Positions 28,137 through 36,060 of a stretch of 64,000 bases of DNA are shown piece after piece. Below the pieces are notes generated by a model. It was given only the letters and a program-made list of their open reading frames with translations. It had not been told where the DNA came from and ran no database searches. A program made the translations under genes and the position numbers. Position 1 is the stretch's first letter; each line of letters opens with the position of its first letter. The DNA comes from an uncultured Blautia sp. (GTDB lineage: Bacteria; Bacillota; Clostridia; Lachnospirales; Lachnospiraceae), in NCBI GenBank assembly GCA_900540785.1, contig UQHF01000016.1:1-64000 (forward strand), in the 5' to 3' direction.

Positions 28137-28445
28137 ATGGCGGACGAACATTTAACAGAAAATTATTTTTCAAGTGAAAGAAAAGACATGAAGTTTTTAA
28201 AAGGTTTTACTTTAGCTACGTTACTTCCTCTTTGGACGGGATATGCTTTTGCCCTTTATAATGGGGATAGTAACAATTTATCAAATTATTCTTTATTGAT
28301 TTTAGCATTTTCATTGATGAATTTTAATGCTATATGCGGAGTAGAAAAAATAGAAAATAAAGTTTTGAATTTGGTTGCTAAGTTGGATGGTGTTCTATTT
28401 TTTCTTTGGGCATTCGTAACTATTATTCAATTACTCTTAAAATAA
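28137..28445 (+). CDS. small membrane protein of unknown function
   Basis: This 102-residue protein starts at the ATG preceded by AAGGAG at eight bases. An in-frame ATG at 28119 overlaps that ribosome site and is not favoured. A charged N-terminal stretch of about 24 residues is followed by three hydrophobic segments (about residues 25-43, 48-66 and 80-100). No family is recognised. It follows the XRE pair after 157 AT-rich bases and precedes a sigma-factor remnant, so it belongs to the same accessory patch. Confidence 0.65.
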   Translation: MADEHLTENYFSSERKDMKFLKGFTLATLLPLWTGYAFALYNGDSNNLSNYSLLILAFSLMNFNAICGVEKIENKVLNLVAKLDGVLFFLWAFVTIIQLLLK

Positions 28446-28478
28446 ATAGAAAAGGTGTAATACGAGAAAGTGATGTGA

Positions 28479-28673
28479 GGAGCGTTTGTACTATGGAAAA
28501 TCTTAAGCGAAAAACTTGCTGTTGCCTTATATAAATTGTCATCAAAAGAGCGTGATGTAATTTTATTACGCTATTTTCAAAGCATGAGCGCCCAAGAAAT
28601 TGTAGAATCATTAGGAATAACTAAGAATATTGTTTTTGTAGCAGCTGTAGGAATATACGGCATTATTATATAG
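28479..28673 (+). pseudogene. remnant of a sigma-70 family (ECF-like) region 4
   Basis: The frame reads about 64 residues without a usable start. It contains KLAVALYKLSSKERDVILLR and then YFQSMSAQEIVESLGI, which matches the region 4 helix-turn-helix of ECF-type sigma factors (the usual pattern is L-x-x-L-P-x-x-x-R-x-V-I-x-L-x-Y-F and then a helix-turn-helix). The frame opens right after TGA 28476-28478 and ends at TAG 28671-28673, soon after the recognition helix. Region 2 is absent. It is therefore a broken gene. This accounts for most of the 351-base gap before hflX. Confidence 0.65.
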
Positions 28674-28756
28674 TTCAATTTTCTATAAATGCAGATAACA
28701 GAAATTTATTTTATAATAAACACAGGAGATTTCCCCTACACCTCCCCTCCTGAATG

Positions 28757-28765
28757 TGCTATAAT
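28757..28765 (+). promoter_or_regulatory. extended -10 promoter of hflX
   Basis: TG-C-TATAAT lies 31 bases before the hflX start, which has GAAGGAG at good spacing. The -35 region is poor. Confidence 0.55.
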
Positions 28766-28796
28766 TTCCCTACAGGACATTTTGAAGGAGAAATAG

Positions 28797-30032
28797 ATGG
28801 AATATTTTAAAGAAATTGAAGAGAGGGTTATTCTCGTAGGCGTTCAGATGAATGACGGGGAGGATACAGAGGAATCTCTCGAAGAACTTTCTGAGCTTGC
28901 AAAAACAGCAGGGGCGCAAACAGTGGGAACGATTATACAGAACCGTGAGGCAGTTCATCCCGGCACTTACATTGGAAAGGGAAAGATAGAAGAAGTGCGT
29001 TCTCTTGTGCTTGCAATGGACGCAAACGGCGTAATCTGTGACGACGAGCTTTCTCCGGCGCAGCTTAACAATCTGGAGAGAGAGCTGGACTGTAAAGTAA
29101 TGGACAGAACCCTTCTGATCCTTGATATTTTCGCCCGCCGCGCAGTGACAAGCGAAGGTAAAATCCAGGTGGAGCTTGCACAGCTCCGGTACAGAAGCGC
29201 CCGACTTGTAGGACTTCGCGAGTCCCTTTCAAGGCTTGGCGGCGGAATCGGTACAAGAGGACCGGGAGAGAAAAAACTGGAGACAGACAGGCGTCTGATC
29301 CGAACAAGGATTTCCGCTTTAAAAGAAGAATTAAAGCAGGTGGAGAAGCACAGAGAGCTGATACGCGGCAAACGTGCAAAAGGAAATTTAAAAACAGCCG
29401 CGATCGTGGGATATACAAACGCAGGAAAATCCACGCTTTTAAATGTGCTTACAGGGGCGGAGGTCTTATCCGAGGATAAGCTGTTTGCAACCCTTGACCC
29501 GACTACACGACTTCTGGAGCTTTCCGACGGGCAGCAGATTCTTCTCACAGATACCGTAGGATTTATCAGAAAGCTTCCCCATCATCTTGTGGAAGCCTTT
29601 AAAAGTACGCTTGAGGAGGCAAAATACGCCGATTATATTGTACACGTAGTGGATTCTTCCAATCCGCAGGCAGAAAAGCAGATGCACATTGTATATGAAA
29701 CTCTTCGGGAGCTGGGAGCTGTGGGAAAACCTGTTATCACACTTTTTAATAAGCAGGATAAAACAGAAACAGAACAGATCCGAGATCTAAAAGCGGACCA
29801 TACTCTTAAAATTTCTGCAAAAACAGGAGAGGGCCTGGAAGAATTTAAGGAACTTCTCGGGGAACTGCTTTCAGAAGGAATGATTTATGTGGAACGAGTT
29901 TTTCCATATCAGGAAGCAGGGAAGATCCAGCTGATCCGGGAGAGAGGGCAGCTTCTTTCCGAGGAGTACACAGAGGCTGGAATCGCGGTAACTGCCCGTG
30001 TTCCAAAAGAAATTTACGCATACGTAATCTGA
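28797..30032 (+). CDS. hflX: ribosome-associated GTPase HflX
   Basis: This 411-residue protein is HflX, a GTPase that binds 50S subunits and can split stalled 70S ribosomes under stress. The N-terminal HflX domain shows TYIGKGKIEEV and LSPAQLNNLERELDCKVMDR, then the linker GIGTRGPGEKKLETDRR. The GTPase domain holds G1 GYTNAGKST near residue 205, G3 DTVGFI and G4 NKQD near 318. Length is normal. It has its own promoter and a strong terminator, so it is transcribed alone. Confidence 0.96.
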   Translation: MEYFKEIEERVILVGVQMNDGEDTEESLEELSELAKTAGAQTVGTIIQNREAVHPGTYIGKGKIEEVRSLVLAMDANGVICDDELSPAQLNNLERELDCKVMDRTLLILDIFARRAVTSEGKIQVELAQLRYRSARLVGLRESLSRLGGGIGTRGPGEKKLETDRRLIRTRISALKEELKQVEKHRELIRGKRAKGNLKTAAIVGYTNAGKSTLLNVLTGAEVLSEDKLFATLDPTTRLLELSDGQQILLTDTVGFIRKLPHHLVEAFKSTLEEAKYADYIVHVVDSSNPQAEKQMHIVYETLRELGAVGKPVITLFNKQDKTETEQIRDLKADHTLKISAKTGEGLEEFKELLGELLSEGMIYVERVFPYQEAGKIQLIRERGQLLSEEYTEAGIAVTARVPKEIYAYVI

Positions 30033-30037
30033 ATAAG

Positions 30038-30093
30038 AAACACCATATAGTGGGATTTTGATGAAATGAGTCCACAATATATGGTGTTTTTTT
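30038..30093 (+). terminator. intrinsic terminator of hflX
   Basis: AAACACCATATA (30038-30049) pairs exactly with TATATGGTGTTT (30078-30089), followed by more T residues to 30093. Confidence 0.9.
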
Positions 30094-30096
30094 CTG

Positions 30097-30125
30097 TTGA
30101 CTGAGGGAAAGGAGTCTGCTACAAT
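30097..30125 (+). promoter_or_regulatory. promoter of nrdD
   Basis: TTGACT (30097-30102) and TACAAT (30120-30125) are 17 bases apart, directly after the hflX terminator. No NrdR box pair was recognised. Confidence 0.75.
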
Positions 30126-30206
30126 AATCCTACAGCGTCTTTATCTGACAGAGGATATAGACAGAAATAAATATGTTTTTTATATAAGAATGGGGGCTTT
30201 CTTACC

Positions 30207-32579
30207 ATGTTTCAGGTAGTAAAAAGAGATGGAGAAATTGCGGATTTTCAGATGGGAAAAATCACAGCCGCGATTCACAAAGCTTTTGATGCAAAGGAGA
30301 AACATTACAGTGAGGATATGATTGAACTTCTGGGACTTCGTGTGACCTCAGATTTTCAGGGCAAAATTCAGGATGAAAAAATTTCTGTGGAGGATATTCA
30401 GGACAGTGTGGAAAACGTGCTGATCCAGGCTGGATATTCAGACGTTGCGAAAGCGTATATCCTGTACCGCAAACAGCGGGAAAAAGTCCGCAACATGAAA
30501 TCCACGATTCTGGATTACAAAGAAATCGTCAACAGCTATGTAAAAGTGGAAGACTGGCGTGTAAAAGAAAATTCCACAGTCACTTATTCTGTAGGCGGAC
30601 TGATCTTAAGTAATTCCGGCGCAGTGACCGCCAATTACTGGCTGTCGGAGATTTACGACAACGAAATCGCAGAAGCACACAGAAATGCGGACATTCACAT
30701 TCACGACCTTTCCATGCTCACAGGCTACTGTGCAGGCTGGTCTTTAAAGCAGCTGATCAAAGAAGGACTGGGCGGTATTGAGGGAAAAATCACTTCCTCC
30801 CCTGCAAAGCATTTGAGCGTTCTCTGTAACCAGATGGTAAATTTTCTTGGAATCATGCAGAACGAGTGGGCAGGAGCCCAGGCTTTTTCCTCTTTTGATA
30901 CGTATCTTGCTCCGTTTGTAAAGGCAGATAACCTTTCTTATCCGGAAGTAAAAAAATGTATCGAATCATTTATTTACGGAGTAAACACACCGAGCCGCTG
31001 GGGAACCCAGGCGCCGTTTTCCAATATTACCCTTGACTGGACGGTTCCCGATGATCTGGCGGAGCTTCCGGCGATCGTAGGCGGAAAAGAGATGGATTTT
31101 AAGTATAAAGACTGCAAAAAAGAGATGGATATGGTAAATAAAGCCTTTATCGAGACGATGATAGAGGGCGATGCAAACGGAAGAGGCTTCCAGTACCCAA
31201 TCCCCACTTATTCCATTACAAAGGAGTTTGACTGGTCAGACACAGAAAATAACCGTCTTTTATTTGAAATGACAGCAAAATACGGAACGCCGTATTTTTC
31301 CAACTATATTAACAGCGATATGAAGCCAAGCGACATCAGAAGTATGTGCTGCCGTCTCCGCCTTGACCTTCGCGAGCTCCGCAAAAAAAGCGGCGGGTTT
31401 TTCGGTTCAGGGGAAAGTACAGGTTCAGTGGGCGTAGTTACCATCAATATGCCGAGAATCGCATATCTTTCCAAAACACCGGAGGAATTTTATCACCGCC
31501 TCGACCATATGATGGATATAGCGGCGCGTTCTCTCCATATAAAGAGAGAAGTGATCGGACGTCTTCTTGAGGAAGGGTTATATCCTTACACAAAACGGTA
31601 TCTGGGAAGTTTTGACAACCATTTTTCTACGATCGGTCTTGTGGGAATGAATGAGGCGGGATTGAACGCCTGCTGGCTGGGATGTGATATGACGGATCCG
31701 AGAACACAGCAGTTTACAAAAGATGTGTTAAATCATATGAGAGAGCGTCTTTCTGACTACCAGGAAGAGTATCCGGGCGAGCTTTTTAACCTGGAAGCAA
31801 CACCTGCGGAATCCACGGCTTACCGTCTTGCAAAACATGACAGAAAACGCTGGCCAGATATTCGGACAGCAGGAAGCAAGGGAGATACTCCGTATTATAC
31901 AAACAGCTCCCATCTTCCGGTAGAATTTTCCAGTGATATTTTTGATGCTCTTGATATTCAGGACGAGCTTCAGACTTTATACACATCAGGAACCGTGTTC
32001 CACGGATTTTTAGGGGAAAAGCTTCCGGACTGGAGAGCGGCGGCAGCTCTTGTGCGGAAAATCGCGGAAAATTACAGACTTCCTTATTATACGATCTCTC
32101 CTACTTATTCCGTATGCCAGGAGCATGGCTATATCAGCGGCGAGCATTTTACCTGCCCGAAATGCGGCAAAAAAGCAGAGGTTTACAGCAGGATCACAGG
32201 ATATTACCGTCCGGTGCAGAACTGGAATGACGGAAAAGCCCAGGAGTATAAAAACAGAACTCTTTATGATGTGGCTCACTCACAGCTTAAAAAAGTGCAT
32301 ACAAGCGTTGTGACCATGACAGAAGACGATGTAAAGATCCAGCCTGTAAAAACCCATAAATATCTTTTTACAACAAGTACCTGCCCAAACTGCCGCATGG
32401 CGAAAAAGATTCTTGAGGGCGAAAATCTGGAAATTATTGATGCGGAGGAAAATCCGGATCTGGCAAGGGCATTTGGAATTATGCAGGCGCCCACGCTTGT
32501 TATTACAGACGGGGAGCATACAAAGAAGTACGTAAACGCCTCCAATATCCAAAAATATGTAGATGAGGAAGAGGTATAG
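30207..32579 (+). CDS. nrdD: anaerobic ribonucleoside-triphosphate reductase with fused glutaredoxin-like domain
   Basis: This 790-residue class III reductase makes deoxynucleotides without oxygen using a glycyl radical. An ATP-cone occupies residues 1-90 (VVKRDGEIADFQMGKI). The catalytic barrel follows, then a zinc-type segment with CPKC (Cys650, Cys653) and the radical loop SRITGYYRPV, with Gly665 as the radical site. Unlike standard NrdD the chain continues with a glutredoxin-like domain, roughly residues 715-790, carrying Cys726-Pro-Asn-Cys729 and a cis-Pro-like APTLVI. This suggests a built-in electron donor, in line with NrdD groups that use redoxins rather than formate. The activating enzyme NrdG, often adjacent, is not encoded here. 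The next gene overlaps in ribosome-site spacing, so it is cotranscribed. Confidence 0.93.
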   Translation: MFQVVKRDGEIADFQMGKITAAIHKAFDAKEKHYSEDMIELLGLRVTSDFQGKIQDEKISVEDIQDSVENVLIQAGYSDVAKAYILYRKQREKVRNMKSTILDYKEIVNSYVKVEDWRVKENSTVTYSVGGLILSNSGAVTANYWLSEIYDNEIAEAHRNADIHIHDLSMLTGYCAGWSLKQLIKEGLGGIEGKITSSPAKHLSVLCNQMVNFLGIMQNEWAGAQAFSSFDTYLAPFVKADNLSYPEVKKCIESFIYGVNTPSRWGTQAPFSNITLDWTVPDDLAELPAIVGGKEMDFKYKDCKKEMDMVNKAFIETMIEGDANGRGFQYPIPTYSITKEFDWSDTENNRLLFEMTAKYGTPYFSNYINSDMKPSDIRSMCCRLRLDLRELRKKSGGFFGSGESTGSVGVVTINMPRIAYLSKTPEEFYHRLDHMMDIAARSLHIKREVIGRLLEEGLYPYTKRYLGSFDNHFSTIGLVGMNEAGLNACWLGCDMTDPRTQQFTKDVLNHMRERLSDYQEEYPGELFNLEATPAESTAYRLAKHDRKRWPDIRTAGSKGDTPYYTNSSHLPVEFSSDIFDALDIQDELQTLYTSGTVFHGFLGEKLPDWRAAAALVRKIAENYRLPYYTISPTYSVCQEHGYISGEHFTCPKCGKKAEVYSRITGYYRPVQNWNDGKAQEYKNRTLYDVAHSQLKKVHTSVVTMTEDDVKIQPVKTHKYLFTTSTCPNCRMAKKILEGENLEIIDAEENPDLARAFGIMQAPTLVITDGEHTKKYVNASNIQKYVDEEEV

Positions 32580-32592
32580 GGGACAGAATCAG

Positions 32593-32898
32593 ATGAGAGT
32601 AAAAATTACAGTACTGAAAAAAGAATTTTATGAAGACTATGCAGAAAAATATCTGACAGACGGGGTGGCAGCCGGTTCCTGTCCCGAACTGAATGTGGGT
32701 GAGGAATTTATATATGAAGGCGGGGCAAAAATGCCGGAAGGTTTCTGTCCTTACGCCTGGCAGGATATTTATTCCTCAGTCAGCGTTCTTGCAGGGAGCA
32801 GAGAAGTAGATAATACATGGTACAAAAATCCAAAAACAAAAATAATCTGCTGCACAGACGGGATCAGACCGGTAGTTTTTAAATTAGAACAGATATAA
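32593..32898 (+). CDS. TIGR04076 family protein
   Basis: This 101-residue protein matches the TIGR04076 pattern: VKITVLKKEFYEDYAEKYL, then a short Cys-containing stretch, MPEGFCPYAWQDIYSSV in the middle and IICCTDGIRPVVFKLEQI at the end. The family has conserved cysteines, and its function is not established. The start at 32593 is preceded by AGGGGA, which overlaps the nrdD stop, so it is cotranscribed with nrdD, and the TrpB-like gene follows after 15 bases. The conserved Cys residues could bind a metal, which is inference. Confidence 0.8.
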   Translation: MRVKITVLKKEFYEDYAEKYLTDGVAAGSCPELNVGEEFIYEGGAKMPEGFCPYAWQDIYSSVSVLAGSREVDNTWYKNPKTKIICCTDGIRPVVFKLEQI

Positions 32899-32913
32899 CG
32901 GGGGATTTGCCAT

Positions 32914-34281
32914 ATGGGAAAAGAAATACCTTACAAAATTTACCTTGAAGAAAACGAGATGCCGAAAGCCTGGTATAATCTGCGGGCAGATATGAAGAAC
33001 AAGCCTGCGCCTCTTTTAAATCCAGAGACAAAAAAGCCCATGACACCGGAAGAGCTTGGCGTTGTCTTCTGTGACGAGCTGGTCCGTCAGGAGCTTGACG
33101 ATACCACTCCTTATATTGAAATCCCGCAGGAAATACGGGATTTTTACAAGATGTACCGCCCGTCTCCTCTTGTGCGCGCTTACTGTCTTGAAAAGAAGCT
33201 GGAGACTCCGGCAAAGATTTATTATAAATTCGAGGGAAATAATACAAGCGGAAGCCACAAATTAAATTCGGCGATTGCCCAGGCATATTATGCAAAGAAG
33301 CAGGGATTAAAAGGCGTGACAACAGAGACAGGAGCGGGACAGTGGGGTACGGCGCTTTCTATGGCGTGTGCATATCTGGAACTGGAATGTCAGGTGTACA
33401 TGGTAAAATGTTCTTATGAGCAGAAGCCTTTCCGCCGTGAGGTCATGCGTACTTACGGCGCGCAGGTAACTCCGTCTCCCTCTGAAACAACAGAGGTGGG
33501 AAGAAAAATTTTAAGAGAATTTCCGGGAACAAGCGGAAGTCTTGGCTGTGCCATTTCCGAGGCTGTAGAGGCAGCAGGGGCAGATCCGGGTTACCGTTAT
33601 GTGCTTGGAAGCGTATTAAATCAGGTACTTCTTCATCAGTCCGTTATAGGACTGGAAACAAAGGCAGCGCTTGATAAATACGGAATCATCCCGGATATGA
33701 TCATCGGCTGTGCGGGAGGCGGTTCCAATCTGGGCGGTCTGATTTCCCCGTTTATGGGAGAAAAAATCCGAGGGGAAAGAGATTATCAGTTCCTTGCAGT
33801 GGAGCCGGCGTCCTGTCCAAGCTTAACAAGAGGAAAATTCGCGTATGATTACTGTGACACTGGCATGGTTACGCCTCTCGCAAAAATGTATACTCTGGGA
33901 AGCGGCTTTATTCCTTCCGCAAGTCATTCAGGAGGACTTCGCTATCACGGCATGAATCCTGTTCTTTCAAAGCTTTATGCAGACGGACTTATGGAGGCGC
34001 GCTCTGTGACACAGACGGAAGTCTTTGAAGCGGCGCAGCAGTTTGCGAAGGTGGAAGGAATCCTTCCGGCGCCGGAAAGTTCTCATGCGATCCGCGCAGC
34101 GATCGACGAAGCCCTCAAGTGCAAAGAGACGGGAGAAGAAAAGACGATCGTCTTCGGTCTTACAGGCACAGGATATTTTGATATGGTTGCTTATGGAAAA
34201 TATAATGATGGAGAAATGTCTGATTATATTCCTACAGATGAAGAACTGGAAAAAGGATTTGCAGGTCTTCCGAAAATCTGA
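32914..34281 (+). CDS. TrpB2-type pyridoxal-phosphate enzyme (tryptophan synthase beta-like)
   Basis: This 455-residue protein is the long TrpB2 form of tryptophan synthase beta chain, which joins indole and serine to give tryptophan. Lys116 in GSHKLNSA is the pyridoxal-phosphate lysine, TETGAGQWG is the catalytic-Glu loop, and CAGGGSNLGG binds the cofactor phosphate. It is longer than TrpB1 and has the TrpB2-style N-terminus with PEELGVVFCDELVRQE. No trpA or other trp genes are near. It sits third in a unit with nrdD, so it may salvage indole or have another substrate. Confidence 0.9.
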   Translation: MGKEIPYKIYLEENEMPKAWYNLRADMKNKPAPLLNPETKKPMTPEELGVVFCDELVRQELDDTTPYIEIPQEIRDFYKMYRPSPLVRAYCLEKKLETPAKIYYKFEGNNTSGSHKLNSAIAQAYYAKKQGLKGVTTETGAGQWGTALSMACAYLELECQVYMVKCSYEQKPFRREVMRTYGAQVTPSPSETTEVGRKILREFPGTSGSLGCAISEAVEAAGADPGYRYVLGSVLNQVLLHQSVIGLETKAALDKYGIIPDMIIGCAGGGSNLGGLISPFMGEKIRGERDYQFLAVEPASCPSLTRGKFAYDYCDTGMVTPLAKMYTLGSGFIPSASHSGGLRYHGMNPVLSKLYADGLMEARSVTQTEVFEAAQQFAKVEGILPAPESSHAIRAAIDEALKCKETGEEKTIVFGLTGTGYFDMVAYGKYNDGEMSDYIPTDEELEKGFAGLPKI

Positions 34282-34306
34282 TATGAGAATTGGAAATTTC
34301 GGCGTG

Positions 34307-34350
34307 GAACCCCGGGCTTTTTATGAAACATTCTGCCCGGGGTTCTTTTT
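34307..34350 (+). terminator. intrinsic terminator of the nrdD-trpB2 unit
   Basis: GAACCCCGGGC (34307-34317) pairs exactly with GCCCGGGGTTC (34335-34345), followed by TTTTT. Confidence 0.93.
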
Positions 34351-34382
34351 GCTTTTTTTATTTGTCATTTATGTGGTTACGG

Positions 34383-34571
34383 TTATTTTGTATTTCCTTT
34401 TTCTGGCGGCTTTGCCGTGAAATCAAAAACATCACGGTAGGCGTCCCATTCTTCTCTGTCTGCGGCAGCCTGATACATCAGTCCTGTGCATTCTGTGCAG
34501 GCGTTTGTATCCAGATAATTTTCATAAGAAATATGGTAAGGGTTGTCTGGCTTTTCTTTTTCCCGGCTCAT
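34383..34571 (-). CDS. small CxxC protein of unknown function
   Basis: This 62-residue soluble protein converges on the TrpB2 gene. AGAGGAGGTG lies five to six bases before its ATG on the minus strand, one of the best ribosome sites in the window, which is the main reason to accept it. It is polar and acidic and contains DTNACTECTGLMYQAA, with a Cys-x-x-Cys pair near residues 25-28. No family is recognised with confidence. A metal-binding or redox role is possible but unproven. Confidence 0.65.
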   Translation of the reverse strand: MSREKEKPDNPYHISYENYLDTNACTECTGLMYQAAADREEWDAYRDVFDFTAKPPEKGNTK

Positions 34572-35111
34572 TCTGGCACCTCCTCTTCTATCTGAGTCAA
34601 AGAATAGTATATGAAGAGAAGGGCGGGGATATACAGGTGAATAATAAAGACTTGAGGAAATAAAAAGGTAAATACCATATCTGTGGAAATTGTAAGGTGA
34701 AAATGCATAAATCTTTTTTGTGGCCTATAAAAAAGAAGAGAAAATAGGCGGGAAATGAGTATAATTATATTTTCTCCTATAAAATAGAAAACAAAATAAG
34801 CGAAAAACTTAGCATATCAAAAGGTATCCTATGAAATCCAACCAAAAAATAGGCGGATATAGGATTTTTTCTGATTCTCGCCTATTTTTCCTCAAGAAAA
34901 GTAGGGTGTAATTGAGAGTTCCAGAAAAAAAGTGCATTTGAAGCAGAAAAAAGTAAGAGAAATTTGAAAGATTCACAAAAACACCTGAATACAGCTATGT
35001 AATCCAGGGTGCCGAAGCATAGTAGACTTTATGATATTAGAAAAAACAATGTCTGGGAATAGAAGAGAGAGGAAGCAGCAAAAACTTGTTATTATTTTGA
35101 CAAAAAAGATG
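34572..35111. other. non-coding AT-rich gap upstream of the folT riboswitch
   Basis: No credible gene was found here. AAAAAATAGGCG (34844-34855) pairs with CGCCTATTTTT (34879-34889) as a bidirectional terminator-like hairpin, and AAAATAGGCGG is repeated earlier near 34739. Otherwise only AT-rich sequence is visible before the folT promoter. Confidence 0.5.
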
Positions 35112-35139
35112 TTGAAATTTCTACAAATTGTGCTATAAT
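35112..35139 (+). promoter_or_regulatory. promoter of the riboswitch-folT transcript
   Basis: TTGAAA (35112-35117) and TATAAT (35134-35139) are 16 bases apart, and the -10 has an extended TGC. TTGACA at 35097 is too far from it. Transcription should begin near 35146, just before the riboswitch. Confidence 0.7.
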
Positions 35140-35156
35140 CAGCTTGAATAAATAAT

Positions 35157-35264
35157 AGCGAAGTAGGATTTTATGCGTTAAGTGTTCATTGGCTGGGGAG
35201 TCGCCGTGAAACGAAAAGCAGTACAGATGCTTACGATATGATTTCCGCACCCGTTGCTACATGT
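35157..35264 (+). promoter_or_regulatory. tetrahydrofolate (THF) riboswitch
   Basis: The leader carries the conserved strings of the THF riboswitch in order: GCGTTAAGTGT, GGGGAGTCGCC, ACGAAAAGC, then TGATTTCCGCACCCG, with GTAG and CTAC closing the outer stem. This class binds reduced folates and usually lowers expression of folate transport or synthesis genes. The next gene is the folate transporter component FolT, the typical partner. The match is by eye to remembered consensus, not by covariance search. Confidence 0.8.
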
Positions 35265-35282
35265 GAGAACATCTCATAATGT

Positions 35283-35340
35283 GGAGGGATTATTATTTAT
35301 GTAACTACTCTATTTTTAAAAACATTATGGAGGTGTTTTT
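35283..35340 (+). promoter_or_regulatory. leader with decoy start-stop and ribosome site in a hairpin loop
   Basis: After the aptamer, GGAGGG (35283-35288) precedes ATG at 35299-35301, which is followed at once by TAA. The true folT ribosome site GGAGGTG (35329-35335) lies within an AAAAACA/TGTTTTT stem (35319-35340). Both could take part in translational control of folT. This is reading of structure only. Confidence 0.4.
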
Positions 35341-35343
35341 ATT

Positions 35344-35925
35344 ATGCAAAAAAACAGCAGTAAACAGCATTGGAACGTAGCAACTCTTGTCTATATGGCG
35401 CTTCTTGTTGCTCTGCACCTTGTTCTTACAAGAGTATTTGTGATTGAACTTGGAGCTTACCGTATCTCTATCGGAAGTGTGGCAACGATCATGGCAGGTC
35501 TCTGGCTTGGACCGGTAGCCGGCGGTGTCTGCGGATTTACAGCAGATATTATTGGCTGCTTTATGAAAGGATATGCAGTGAATCCGTTTATTACATTAGC
35601 GGCAATTCTCTGGGGCGTGATTCCCGCACTTGCAAAACCGTTTTTTGCAAACCGCACAAAGAAGATGAAAGCAGTCGGTATCTGTATTTCTATCGCAATT
35701 ACAGATGTTATAAGTTCGCTGATTCTTACAACTGCAGGTCTTGTTATTTTCCTGGGATATAACTTCTATGCGATTATGCCGGGAAGACTGGTACAGTTTG
35801 CATGTATGCTTCCACTTTATTGTGTATTAAGCTGCATTTTATATTTAAGCCCTCTTACTTCTATGGTAGTGAGCGGCATTTCCAGAACAGCGCGTCCCGG
35901 TGGACACAGCCTGGAAGGAAGATAA
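35344..35925 (+). CDS. folT: folate ECF transporter S component FolT
   Basis: This 193-residue membrane protein is the substrate-capturing component of an energy-coupling-factor importer for folate. It has about six hydrophobic segments, the S-component feature MALLVALHLVLTRVFVIELG near the N-terminus, and the FolT-like sequence IGSVATIMAGLWLGPVAGG and GFTADIIGCF. It works with shared EcfA/EcfA'/EcfT proteins encoded elsewhere. The ATG has GGAGGTG at eight bases. A THF riboswitch upstream and a terminator downstream make it a one-gene unit. Confidence 0.93.
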   Translation: MQKNSSKQHWNVATLVYMALLVALHLVLTRVFVIELGAYRISIGSVATIMAGLWLGPVAGGVCGFTADIIGCFMKGYAVNPFITLAAILWGVIPALAKPFFANRTKKMKAVGICISIAITDVISSLILTTAGLVIFLGYNFYAIMPGRLVQFACMLPLYCVLSCILYLSPLTSMVVSGISRTARPGGHSLEGR

Positions 35926-35957
35926 TATTTATAAAGAACAAAAGATTCCCCGTACAG

Positions 35958-35992
35958 AAAGCCGGCGGTTCCTCAGAGAACTGCCGGCTTTT
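35958..35992 (+). terminator. intrinsic terminator of folT
   Basis: AAAGCCGGCGGTTC pairs with GAACTGCCGGCTTTT, with one mismatch. It lies between the convergent folT and acetyltransferase genes. Confidence 0.88.
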
Positions 35993-36060
35993 AAAGTGCG
36001 CCTTGCGGAGCCGCAAGTGAGATTCTTTGTTCATGCAGGAGATTTTTACGTACTGTGGAT

